Below, one piece after another: positions 1 through 7,215 of a stretch of 21,305 bases of DNA. Under the pieces are notes generated by a model. It was not told the DNA's origin. It did not search any database and saw only the letters and a list, made by a program, of their open reading frames with translations. Both the position numbers and the translations under genes were made by a program. The number at the start of each line of letters is the position of its first letter. Position 1 is the stretch's first letter. This DNA is from a virus: positions 1 through 21,305 of IMG/VR virus record IMGVR_UViG_3300020450_000117. One strand, 5' to 3'.

Positions 1-539
1 TCTTCGGTCATACCAAGCATAGCCGCCTGTACTTCGTCAGGAGCCGCTGTTTTATCTTCTTCAGTAGGAGCCGCCATAAACCCTGTTAAAGGCTCTTGTG
101 GGGCTTCTGGTGCGCTGTCTGCTTCAGGCTTTTCTTCAGGATCATCATCAATGATACCCATAGCCATTTTGAGTGTTGTAGCAGTGATAGGCATTGTCTG
201 TCGTTTGAGGCCATCTTCATACTTAATGTTCTCATTATCAGCTATCATTTTGATGTAGCGATATACTGGCCCTGCAGCCAATAGAGCCATGTCTATTTGG
301 AATTTTCCCGTTGCGACACCCTGCAACAAAAGCCCCGTGACGATATTGGTCAAAGGGCGTTCTAGTTCCATCATAGAGAATACAAGCTCTGCAGTTTCTT
401 CTTCCTGCATCTTCCCCATGACATACTCTACAGTAGCATCCACAGTCTCTAATTCAGGGGGTCTGTGCCAAGGATAATTACGTTTATCGGAGAGAAAGTT
501 TTCACCAGGAATAGGCCCTGCGTTTCTTAGATTAAGCAT
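1..539 (-). CDS. Conserved marine-phage protein, probable virion component (3' end cut by window)
   Basis: The reading frame opens at an ATG at 539 and is still open at base 1, so about 179 residues are visible and the C-terminus is missing. The N-terminus carries the motif IPGENF followed by YPWHRPPE. I associate this pattern (IPG, then a Pro-Trp-x-x-Pro-Pro element) with conserved structural-region proteins of marine phages, including cyanophages; that is recollection of family pattern, not a search. The middle (about residues 35-125) looks helical and ordered. From about residue 130 it becomes rich in Asp, Glu, Pro and Ala, as in a disordered tail. Its start overlaps the stop of the preceding 59-residue gene by 8 bases (ATGCTTAA), so translation is probably coupled. 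No enzymatic motif is visible and the function is unknown. Confidence 0.75.
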   Translation of the reverse strand, partial: MLNLRNAGPIPGENFLSDKRNYPWHRPPELETVDATVEYVMGKMQEEETAELVFSMMELERPLTNIVTGLLLQGVATGKFQIDMALLAAGPVYRYIKMIADNENIKYEDGLKRQTMPITATTLKMAMGIIDDDPEEKPEADSAPEAPQEPLTGFMAAPTEEDKTAAPDEVQAAMLGMTE

Positions 540-711
540 CGTCTTCCACTTCCTTAATTTCAGGATCTTCGATCTCTAGCTCTTTCTCTAGATCATCAAA
601 ATATTCCAGAGTGTAGAGCATTGGTTCGCCCGTTACTTTTTCTAATTCTTCAGGTAATTTACCATCCATGTAGGACTTAATAGATTTAACTACTGCTTCT
701 TGAAATTTCAT
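532..711 (-). CDS. Small acidic protein of 59 residues
   Basis: This short gene runs from an ATG at 711 to a TAA at 532-534. A good ribosome binding site (AGGAAG) lies just before the start, formed by bases around the stop codon of the preceding gene. The protein starts MKFQEAVVKSIKSYMDGKLP and ends in a strongly acidic tail (EKELEIEDPEIKEVEDD). It lies 11 bases after the large structural gene and overlaps the next gene by 8 bases, so it sits in a translationally coupled string. Similar small proteins ahead of the IPGENF-type protein are, as far as I recall, common in marine phages. A partner or chaperone role for a neighbouring virion protein is possible but is only inference. Confidence 0.7.
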   Translation of the reverse strand: MKFQEAVVKSIKSYMDGKLPEELEKVTGEPMLYTLEYFDDLEKELEIEDPEIKEVEDDA

Positions 712-722
712 TTAATGACTTC

Positions 723-2792
723 CTATGCTAAACCTGCGGTGTATTTTGCTGCCACTACTTTGGTAATTCCGCTAACCAATGTGCTAAACCAACTGCTACC
801 GCCACCTGATTGAGATTCAGCATCCATTTCCCCAAGTAACAGACGTACTGCCAATTCTTCCTCTGATTGTGCGCCCTTGAACAAGTAGTCGAGCACTATA
901 TCAACTTCGTTCCATGTACGGTTTAAACCTTCCTGACTGAGGCCCAGAATAGATTTAACATCTGTAGCTGCAGCATCGAAGGTCAGGCCAGTATTCTCGC
1001 TCTCTACGGATCTACGCCATCCTGCATTTGACTCATCGATTAGCCATTGCAGGTTGGTTGTAAACTCTTGCCGCCTGTTTTCTAAAGTGGCATAGAACTC
1101 TTCGAAGTCGTTGATTTCTCCAGAGTTAAACATCTTAATATCGGAGTTAAGCTTTTCCATGAAAGTCTGTGCTTCTAAATCAACTCCTGCATAAAATTTC
1201 TGGAAGTCAGCTTCAGTCTCGAAAACCATCCTATTTCTAAGATTATTCTCTGACGTTTGAGTAAATAGTGCATCCACTTTACTCTTCACATTGATCATTT
1301 CAGCTTGTTGCTCATTAGTCAGATTAGTCATATTCATGTCTAAAAAAGCTTGTGAATTATGTTTAGAAGATCTTTCTATAACACCTAATTCAGCTTCATC
1401 TAAACCTGCCATCGTTGCAGCTTTTTGAATAATTTGTTGTTGTTTGTTACTTAGGTTTGTTGTCGTTAAAGTTTGAAAAAATGCAGCTTCATCTTTTGCT
1501 ACTGACAAACTAGCTTCCATCAAACCTTTAGACAGAATACCCATCTTTTGAGAACCAGTAAGGCCGCTAAATGCCATGTCGGTAGTTATACTTCCATATA
1601 CACCTTGCGCCCAACTTGGTATCTTAGGGTTACCATTATTATCTACAAATTGCTCACTAATCAGATCCATCTGACCTAGTATGGTAGCCTTACTATCTAC
1701 ATAGTTTCCTTCGCCTAAAGCTTCAGCTAGTAGCTTACCATCTACTGTGCTTGTATTAACTACACTACCAAACTTTTGAACGGCATAATCATTAAGAGCT
1801 ACGCCTGTGTAATTAACTGTACCGTCTTCGTTAACACCTGTACCCAAACCTTTTTTATCTAGCCTTAGTTCATCCTTATCTACAAGCATATCGTCAGTGA
1901 CGGTTCCCTCAATCGCCTTGACGTTAAACTTTTCGTTATTGAGGTCACTTAAAGCAGAATCTACAGTTAGGTCATTTAGGGGTTGTTCTGTGGGGATATT
2001 TATTTTTACATCCCCATCGACTGTAGATACCGTAGCCTTGTCCAAATCCCCTAGTGCATACTTTGAGTCATCAGGATTGAGCATTGTACCTAATGCATCA
2101 GGATCAACTTGTATTGTTTTTGCTATTTCGGAAAGATTTGCACCACGGTCTGTTAGGAACTTAGCAGGATTTTTTAGTAACTCCTGCAGGTCTTCTTGGC
2201 TTTTAATAAAACCAGAAGTTTCTAACATTTTTAGAATATTTTCTTGCGATATTTTACTGTCCATAGCCTCGGTAAAGTCATCACCTGCGTTGGCCCCATC
2301 GTTAGTAGTATTTACACCGCTTTGGCTATCATCGCCGCCGCCACCTGAACCATCAGAGTTTGCTTTTACCTTAAAATTATAAGACGCAATATCATCGTCA
2401 TTTAGCCCCAACTCTTTGAGTTCGGCTGTAGTTAGGTTTGGTTTATTATTTGCGAGGCTTGTAATCTTCGTTCTATGATTGAAGTCATCAACTACATCTT
2501 TACCATATTTTTTAACAAATTCGTCTTCACTAAGTGTAAGCTTATCAAAGCCCATTTTCGCATCATTAGCAATACCACTGGCTGCGTTAGTTGCAGTATC
2601 AACAAAATTTGAAACCCCATTAGAAACGCTATTTGTTACTGCATTAAAAGCTGTACCATCATTTCCTACAACAGCGTTGCTATCATCTACTGCCTTACCA
2701 GTATCTTTATTTACTAATTTACCATTGACATATTCGTTATCATCACCTGGAGTAAAGAGATTGGCTAGATTTTGCTGAAATGTGTTAGCCAT
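723..2792 (-). CDS. Large probable virion protein (689 residues), possibly internal or ejected
   Basis: The frame can be extended upstream to a GTG at 2834, but the ATG at 2792 is the better start: it has an AAGGATA ribosome binding site and overlaps the o-spanin stop by 8 bases (ATGGCTAA). The N-terminal third is rich in Asn, Asp, Ser and Thr with a Gly/Asp linker (SGGGGDDSQSG). The C-terminal half is mostly helical, with long Gln/Glu-rich stretches and the element NAGWRRSVESENT, a pattern I recall from marine podovirus and cyanophage structural proteins. The extreme C-terminus holds a short hydrophobic segment (WFSTLVSGITKVVAA). A large helical protein late in the operon fits an internal core or ejection protein like T7 gp15 or gp16. 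No lytic transglycosylase motif is visible, so the assignment stays tentative. Confidence 0.8.
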   Translation of the reverse strand: MANTFQQNLANLFTPGDDNEYVNGKLVNKDTGKAVDDSNAVVGNDGTAFNAVTNSVSNGVSNFVDTATNAASGIANDAKMGFDKLTLSEDEFVKKYGKDVVDDFNHRTKITSLANNKPNLTTAELKELGLNDDDIASYNFKVKANSDGSGGGGDDSQSGVNTTNDGANAGDDFTEAMDSKISQENILKMLETSGFIKSQEDLQELLKNPAKFLTDRGANLSEIAKTIQVDPDALGTMLNPDDSKYALGDLDKATVSTVDGDVKINIPTEQPLNDLTVDSALSDLNNEKFNVKAIEGTVTDDMLVDKDELRLDKKGLGTGVNEDGTVNYTGVALNDYAVQKFGSVVNTSTVDGKLLAEALGEGNYVDSKATILGQMDLISEQFVDNNGNPKIPSWAQGVYGSITTDMAFSGLTGSQKMGILSKGLMEASLSVAKDEAAFFQTLTTTNLSNKQQQIIQKAATMAGLDEAELGVIERSSKHNSQAFLDMNMTNLTNEQQAEMINVKSKVDALFTQTSENNLRNRMVFETEADFQKFYAGVDLEAQTFMEKLNSDIKMFNSGEINDFEEFYATLENRRQEFTTNLQWLIDESNAGWRRSVESENTGLTFDAAATDVKSILGLSQEGLNRTWNEVDIVLDYLFKGAQSEEELAVRLLLGEMDAESQSGGGSSWFSTLVSGITKVVAAKYTAGLA

Positions 2793-3039
2793 CAAGGTTA
2801 TCCTTTTCTTGTTCGCAGCTACGGATACGATCACGCAGTTTTACATAATCAGCTATTGTGTTAGGGATAGCTTGGTAGCCCTCTGGCAGAGCCTCTAACT
2901 CTTGTGCCAGTGCTTCATTATAATCAGTTGAGTATGATTTGAGGGGTGGACAGTAGACTTCTAAATTAGTCCTATAAACCGTCTTTTCGCAGCCTGTCAG
3001 TAATACCGCTGCGAGTATTAAGAGAACCGTCTTCTTCAT
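2785..3039 (-). CDS. Outer-membrane spanin, Rz1/LysC-like lipoprotein
   Basis: The 84-residue product has a short charged N-terminus (MKKT), a hydrophobic core and a lipobox LLTGC with the lipidated cysteine at residue 17, the signature of an outer-membrane lipoprotein. After it come a CPP element (residues 30-32), a Leu/Glu-rich helix and a DYVKLRDRIRSC segment. This order matches Rz1/LysC-type o-spanins, in which a proline element precedes a helix and a C-terminal pair of conserved residues. The start at 3039 lies inside the i-spanin gene in another frame, giving a 68-base overlap, the usual arrangement of an Rz/Rz1 pair. After lysozyme has degraded the wall, the pair is expected to fuse inner and outer membranes. 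It implies a Gram-negative host. Confidence 0.85.
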   Translation of the reverse strand: MKKTVLLILAAVLLTGCEKTVYRTNLEVYCPPLKSYSTDYNEALAQELEALPEGYQAIPNTIADYVKLRDRIRSCEQEKDNLDG

Positions 3040-3217
3040 GTTCAGCCATTGCCTTATAAAAATCTGTAGCCTTTTCTTTGGCTTTTATTTCATCTTTTAA
3101 AATCTTATTTTTCTCTGCGGATTTACCTTTGACCCGACCTACGATGTACAGGATAGGCAGGGCGATAACTAAAGCTGCAATGATTAGGTCTTTGATTTTG
3201 CCAAAGATGCTAAACAT
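2972..3217 (-). CDS. Inner-membrane spanin, Rz-like
   Basis: The 81-residue product has one N-terminal membrane segment (about residues 10-28, LIIAALVIALPILYIVG) followed by a charged Lys/Glu-rich coiled-coil stretch (about 32-60). This is the type II topology of i-spanins. It is shorter than lambda Rz (about 150 residues) and so has a short periplasmic coil. The start at 3217 overlaps the lysozyme stop by 8 bases (ATGTTTAG) and the distal part overlaps the lipoprotein gene. Position and topology together make the spanin call; the sequence alone would not. The C-terminus (ITDRLRKDGL) would contact the o-spanin if the pair works like Rz/Rz1. Confidence 0.8.
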   Translation of the reverse strand: MFSIFGKIKDLIIAALVIALPILYIVGRVKGKSAEKNKILKDEIKAKEKATDFYKAMAEHEEDGSLNTRSGITDRLRKDGL

Positions 3218-3944
3218 CTACCCCATCCTTTTGATCTTTCCACCGTGCGAATGCAGCCAATGCTATGCCGCCCACCGCACAGATTAAAAAGATAGTTTGT
3301 AGATTTCCTGAGTAAGAAGCTAATCCCTCTAGCTGACCTGCTACTTCATTCAGACCCGTGGCTGCACCTGCAATACCAACACCTGCCATTGTTTTAGATT
3401 TAGTCAGGGGCTTCTTATCCTGTACCATAACCTTTTGAGCCATTGGTACATCAGGATCATCACTTGGTAATTGAGCATCAAGAGTAAACAAAGCTGCTTC
3501 TGCAGAGCGTCTGCGAGTAAGCCCGTTGAGGGGTTTAAGAACACCATTAACCCGTGCCTTATTCCAACGCATTAGTTGTGCAGGAACTGCAGAATAATCA
3601 GATGCATTTAGTTTCTTCAAAAGTGTTGAGCTTTTTACATTGGCTGCGCCTACGTTAAAGCACCATGACACTAGAGCATCGAATTGGTACTGGGTTAATG
3701 GTACGGTCACAAGGTTTTTAACCTCACGCTCGAAGACCTTCAGATCATCCCGTAGAAGCTGTTCTGCTTCGTCCTTTGTGATCCTCATATTCTTCTTTAC
3801 GCCTTTTGTGTGACCGTATCCAATCGTGAGGACATTAGCGGCACAACGGTATGGCACAATCATGCCATCGTCTTGTTCCTTTGCTAATCCTTCGAATTTT
3901 TTTAAGAGGTTTATACCTTCTTGCGATATTGATTTAGGGTGCAT
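3210..3944 (-). CDS. Phage lysozyme (GH24 endolysin) with C-terminal membrane segments
   Basis: The N-terminal domain (about residues 7-155) belongs to glycoside hydrolase family 24, which cleaves the MurNAc-GlcNAc bond of peptidoglycan. The catalytic glutamate is E18 (KKFEGL). The second active-site block reads YRCAANVLTIGYGHT, so the position of T4 lysozyme Asp20 is Cys34 and that of Thr26 is Thr40. A Cys at this place is, to my knowledge, found in other phage lysozymes of the type YxCPAGxWTIGYGHT. The stretch between E18 and the block is several residues longer than in T4 lysozyme. After about residue 165 comes an extra region with a Gly/Ala-rich weakly hydrophobic segment (about 184-196) and a clear membrane helix (about 216-234, TIFLICAVGGIALAAF) before a charged end. 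No N-terminal signal-arrest helix and no separate holin gene are seen. An AGGAT ribosome binding site precedes the ATG. Confidence 0.9.
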   Translation of the reverse strand: MHPKSISQEGINLLKKFEGLAKEQDDGMIVPYRCAANVLTIGYGHTKGVKKNMRITKDEAEQLLRDDLKVFEREVKNLVTVPLTQYQFDALVSWCFNVGAANVKSSTLLKKLNASDYSAVPAQLMRWNKARVNGVLKPLNGLTRRRSAEAALFTLDAQLPSDDPDVPMAQKVMVQDKKPLTKSKTMAGVGIAGAATGLNEVAGQLEGLASYSGNLQTIFLICAVGGIALAAFARWKDQKDGVDV

Positions 3945-3947
3945 ATT

Positions 3948-5483
3948 TTATCCTATTGTGTTAAAGAAACTACCATCCCTACTCATAATTCCGCTTTCTA
4001 CCGCTGCCCTTTGGTTAACTAAACTTTGTGGTGATCTATCCCCAATAGCACCACGGACATTTGCATTCGTGTATCCTAGCTGATCCATTTGGTTCAGGAG
4101 ATTATTTACGTTGATAACGCTTTGATTTAACAAACCACCTTGAGAATTAAATTCAGCCATCAAGATGTTGCTTTGGTCATCCATAGCACGTCTGGTAATG
4201 TTACCATTGTCATCTACACTTTCTCGAATAAGTTTTCCTTGTGCGTCAAAAGATGTAGCGAGTTTTGTGTATTGATCTCTCAAACCGTCAGAAATGTTTA
4301 TATCTTGCTGAGATAAAATATTTCTTACTGTATCAAGACGCTGCATTATATCGCCTTTTTGTGCAGCCTCATTATTGTTGGATGCATCCATACCACTTGC
4401 TAGAGATTTAATAGCCTGAGTATAGTCAGTAGCAGCCGCATTTTGAGCATTAGTTACAGTTGAAGTTCCTCTTGCTACTGTGTCTCCTACACCCCTAACC
4501 TCAGAAGTGGTATCTGCAAAACCTTGCCCCAAATCTCCACGCATACGGTTAAAACCGCCTACTACAGAATCTTGCAGTTCTGCACGGGTTTGGTTTGCTA
4601 GGGTAGTGTTAGCATCATAAGTATCACGAAAATCTGTAAAACCTGACTGTAGCCCCCCTAGATTTTCCGTAAGGGCGGCTTGACCACCTGCTAAACCCTG
4701 ATAGTAAGTGTCGGCTCTTCCAGACATATCATTTAGATATTCTTGTAGTTTACCTTGCCCCCCTAGAACGTCTGCAGACAGCGTGTCACGATCTGTTTTG
4801 GCGTCTGCAAATCCAGTGGTCAGTGCTGTACTAGCATCGTTAAAACCTTTATTTAATGCACCAGTAACATCACTAAACCCCGTTGATGTCGTATCTCGCA
4901 AATCTGATACATCTGTAGACAATCCACCAAGGGCTGTATTAGCATCTGCAACCCCTGTTTTAACTGTACCTAGATCTGTAGCTATACCACCGATCTTACT
5001 TGTATCCGTTTTTATATCAGCAATATTCTTGTCTTGGTCTGCTAGATCTAAACGAATAAGTCCTGTATCTTGCAATACATTGCCGAAGCCTGTTTCCATA
5101 GCATCTGCTTTAGCTAAGTCTGAAGTATCAATTGTAGTATTAGTTACATTAACAGGCTGAAAGTTAGCAAACCCTGCATCAATCTGAGAGCCTAGTTTAT
5201 CCTGTCCACCTATGAGAACTTCAGTGTCTCCCTTAACAGTGTCCGTTACATCTACTACATTACCACCATAATCTACTGATTTTGTTCCTGTAGTAACTTC
5301 ACCAGTTTCAGAATCTACAGATGTAGTTGGTAAAATCATTGTACCAGTATCAGAAGTAACTGTACCACTTTCGGAAGCTGTACCTAAAGTATTTTGTATT
5401 CCAGTACCTGCTTCTACAAGAGGTTCTACTGCAGTATCAACAACTTGTTGTACTTCACCTTTGGAAGCTCCACCACCACACAT
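3948..5483 (-). CDS. Rod-like repeat protein, probable virion or fibre component (511 residues)
   Basis: The protein begins MCGGGASKGE, a Cys/Gly-rich start that I recall in several marine-phage structural proteins. Much of the rest is Gly, Thr, Asp, Ala and Leu with few aromatics other than repeated GF pairs. GF occurs at residues 202, 213 and 224, exactly 11 residues apart, and again at 310 and 321. This hendecad spacing suggests a right-handed coiled coil or a repetitive trimeric rod. The last 130 residues have longer helical heptad-like stretches (for example INVNNLLNQMDQLG). The start has an AAAGGA ribosome binding site and follows the GNAT stop by one base. No enzyme motif is visible. 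A tail-associated rod or an internal core protein would both fit. Confidence 0.8.
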   Translation of the reverse strand: MCGGGASKGEVQQVVDTAVEPLVEAGTGIQNTLGTASESGTVTSDTGTMILPTTSVDSETGEVTTGTKSVDYGGNVVDVTDTVKGDTEVLIGGQDKLGSQIDAGFANFQPVNVTNTTIDTSDLAKADAMETGFGNVLQDTGLIRLDLADQDKNIADIKTDTSKIGGIATDLGTVKTGVADANTALGGLSTDVSDLRDTTSTGFSDVTGALNKGFNDASTALTTGFADAKTDRDTLSADVLGGQGKLQEYLNDMSGRADTYYQGLAGGQAALTENLGGLQSGFTDFRDTYDANTTLANQTRAELQDSVVGGFNRMRGDLGQGFADTTSEVRGVGDTVARGTSTVTNAQNAAATDYTQAIKSLASGMDASNNNEAAQKGDIMQRLDTVRNILSQQDINISDGLRDQYTKLATSFDAQGKLIRESVDDNGNITRRAMDDQSNILMAEFNSQGGLLNQSVINVNNLLNQMDQLGYTNANVRGAIGDRSPQSLVNQRAAVESGIMSRDGSFFNTIG

Positions 5484-5484
5484 A

Positions 5485-5946
5485 TTATATTCCTTTCTTG
5501 GTTATAAAACCTATTCTGTTGTATTTTTTCTTTTGCAGAAATTTTTCAAAAGAAGGGCTGTAAGCTCCTGAAGAAGGGGCAATACATATTTCCATTGCTC
5601 CCCAATCTTTTGCCCAAGTTTCAAACTCAGCGATTGCTTTATTTAAAAACTGCAACGTAAATCTTCTATCGTTTGGATTTACATAAATAGCTAAATCAGT
5701 AGCGATACGTTTTTTGCTAAAAAAGTATTCTGATATTTCTCCGCAGAATGCCCCAAGAATTATTCCATCTTGTTCGCCCACCGTCATAAAATATGGTTTA
5801 GTTGGGTCTATACAGTTTAGGATTATCTGGCAAACCTTGTCTTCATCGAAGCCGCAGTCCTTAAATAAACTATTTTTTTGGAAGTCCTTTGCCATTGAGA
5901 CTATGGCAGAAATATCCTCTTTTTGAGGAAATCTCGTTATTATCAT
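5485..5946 (-). CDS. GNAT-fold acetyltransferase-like protein
   Basis: The 153-residue protein has the length and secondary-structure order of a GNAT domain: an N-terminal strand and helix (IITRFPQKEDISAIVSMAKD), a central strand (ATDLAIYVNP, about 82-91), a helix after the cofactor loop (about 96-112), and a late strand pair ending YNRIGF. The acetyl-CoA loop is not canonical: where most members have Arg-x-x-Gly-x-Gly/Ala, this one reads DRRFTLQF, so the glycines are missing. Proteins with a GNAT-like fold next to virion genes are known in T7-like phages, where a structural rather than catalytic role is plausible; this link is inference. A sigma70-like promoter lies just upstream, so the gene may begin its own transcript. 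The ribosome binding site (CAGGAAAA) is rather distant, about 13 bases from the ATG. Confidence 0.7.
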   Translation of the reverse strand: MIITRFPQKEDISAIVSMAKDFQKNSLFKDCGFDEDKVCQIILNCIDPTKPYFMTVGEQDGIILGAFCGEISEYFFSKKRIATDLAIYVNPNDRRFTLQFLNKAIAEFETWAKDWGAMEICIAPSSGAYSPSFEKFLQKKKYNRIGFITKKGI

Positions 5947-5979
5947 AAGCTTTTGATTTTCCTGAATAATATGGTTAAA

Positions 5980-6008
5980 AGTATACCATTTTAAAGCAGA
6001 GGTTGCAA
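5980..6008 (-). promoter_or_regulatory. Sigma70-like promoter ahead of the GNAT-like gene
   Basis: Read on the minus strand, TTGCAA (6003-6008) and TATACT (5980-5985) are separated by exactly 17 bases, close to the TTGACA/TATAAT consensus. It lies in the 69-base gap between the beta-propeller gene and the GNAT-like gene, one of the few real gaps in this packed region. The predicted transcript would start near 5973 and cover the GNAT-like gene, rod protein, lysis genes and left-end genes. No terminator hairpin is seen in front of it. Confidence 0.55.
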
Positions 6009-6015
6009 GGGGTTA

Positions 6016-7200
6016 TCAAAGCAAAATCTGACTTGCCCTGTCAGTAATATTCCAGTTACTAATTCCACTGTCGTAGTAAAAACCTGGGCCACCAACTTGA
6101 TTGTCTAGCGCAACGTGTCTTCCACCTGAGTAGTAATCAAAGTCCGTTGCGAATTGATGTTGTAAATCAGCTACAGGAGTCATATTACTTTTTTGAACTT
6201 TTATCACAAATCGTTTTCCTCCAAAAGGTGGAGTTTGAACGTTAGCCGCAATGTATAAATGATCTTTATCATGGGTCATGCCCATGCAATTTTGAACCTG
6301 CACACTGCCATAAACAGACGATGTGTAGTTAAGAACTGAGGTAGTGTTTTCTGCACCAGTATATTTACTCCATTTTGTAATTCTATTATTTGTACCACAA
6401 GTGTAAACCCAAGCATCATCTACACATATTGATGTTGATGTGCCAGTGTATCCAACACTGCTCGATGAATAATGAACTGGGCTTACAAGACCTGAACCAA
6501 CGCTTGATGATTTACCAATTTTATAAAAATTATCTCTATTATTATATGGACTTGGAAATGCCCCAGTACAATAAACATAATCATTATCAGACGTAATGCA
6601 GAGTAAAGCACTTATATTACTTAAATTAGTATTTCCAACAGTGCCAAAATATTGCCCCCTTTGCAAAGTTCTAATATTACCCGAATTTACACCACCCCCA
6701 AAAAAGACGTAATTTGGGTCTAGAGCTATAGCATACAATTCACCTCCAGTGTAGTATGAATTATTTACATTAGCACCAGTTGTTTTGTTATCTCTATAGA
6801 CATAGCCACTATTATCACACCAATAAACATAATTTGAATCTACAGCGATTGCACTTCTGCTTATATAACGGCTATAAGACGTAAAATTTGTAGCTGGTGC
6901 GTCTTTATTCCACCTAGCAAAAGAAGCACTAGAATACCCGTGGTTTGCCCAAATTTTTGTATCATCTATACCTACATTTTGCATACCAGAACCTGCAGCG
7001 GAAGAATAATAGGCAACTCTTGACATATCTTCGGGAACAAAAACCATTAGCCCTTGTTGACCATTTGAATTTGATCCGACTACATAGCCAAAAACTGGGC
7101 TTTCTTCTCCACTGCCTCGACCAAAACTCCGCAAAGAGCCGCCGCCTAGAGTGCCCATCATGGGTGAATGTGCGACTTGTGGTTTTTCAGGAAAAATCAT
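6016..7200 (-). CDS. Adhesin-like tail protein with predicted seven-bladed beta-propeller
   Basis: The first 25 or so residues (MIFPEKPQVAHSPMMGTLGG then GS) match the start of the glycine-rich protein encoded at 8329-9330, so this is probably a shared attachment segment. After it, a pattern of hydrophobic-x-hydrophobic-Asp-x-x-x-(Tyr/Trp/Leu)-hydrophobic-(Tyr/Phe/Trp) recurs seven times, with the Asp near residues 79, 121, 161, 205, 261, 311 and 366. Examples are IAVDSNYVYWC, IALDPNYVFFG and ICVDDAWVYTC. Repeats 40-56 residues apart, each built from short strands, are what a seven-bladed propeller looks like. No catalytic motif is visible. It closes the second fibre module, so a receptor-binding role is the best inference. 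The ATG has a strong AGGAGA site. The product has 394 residues. Confidence 0.75.
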   Translation of the reverse strand: MIFPEKPQVAHSPMMGTLGGGSLRSFGRGSGEESPVFGYVVGSNSNGQQGLMVFVPEDMSRVAYYSSAAGSGMQNVGIDDTKIWANHGYSSASFARWNKDAPATNFTSYSRYISRSAIAVDSNYVYWCDNSGYVYRDNKTTGANVNNSYYTGGELYAIALDPNYVFFGGGVNSGNIRTLQRGQYFGTVGNTNLSNISALLCITSDNDYVYCTGAFPSPYNNRDNFYKIGKSSSVGSGLVSPVHYSSSSVGYTGTSTSICVDDAWVYTCGTNNRITKWSKYTGAENTTSVLNYTSSVYGSVQVQNCMGMTHDKDHLYIAANVQTPPFGGKRFVIKVQKSNMTPVADLQHQFATDFDYYSGGRHVALDNQVGGPGFYYDSGISNWNITDRASQILL

Positions 7201-7215
7201 TGTGACTATCTCCTA

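Noticed and set aside
2793-2834. Upstream extension of the large virion protein to a GTG at 2834
   Set aside because: It would overlap the spanin lipoprotein gene by 50 bases and has no ribosome binding site, whereas the ATG at 2792 has AAGGATA and an 8-base overlap like neighbouring junctions.
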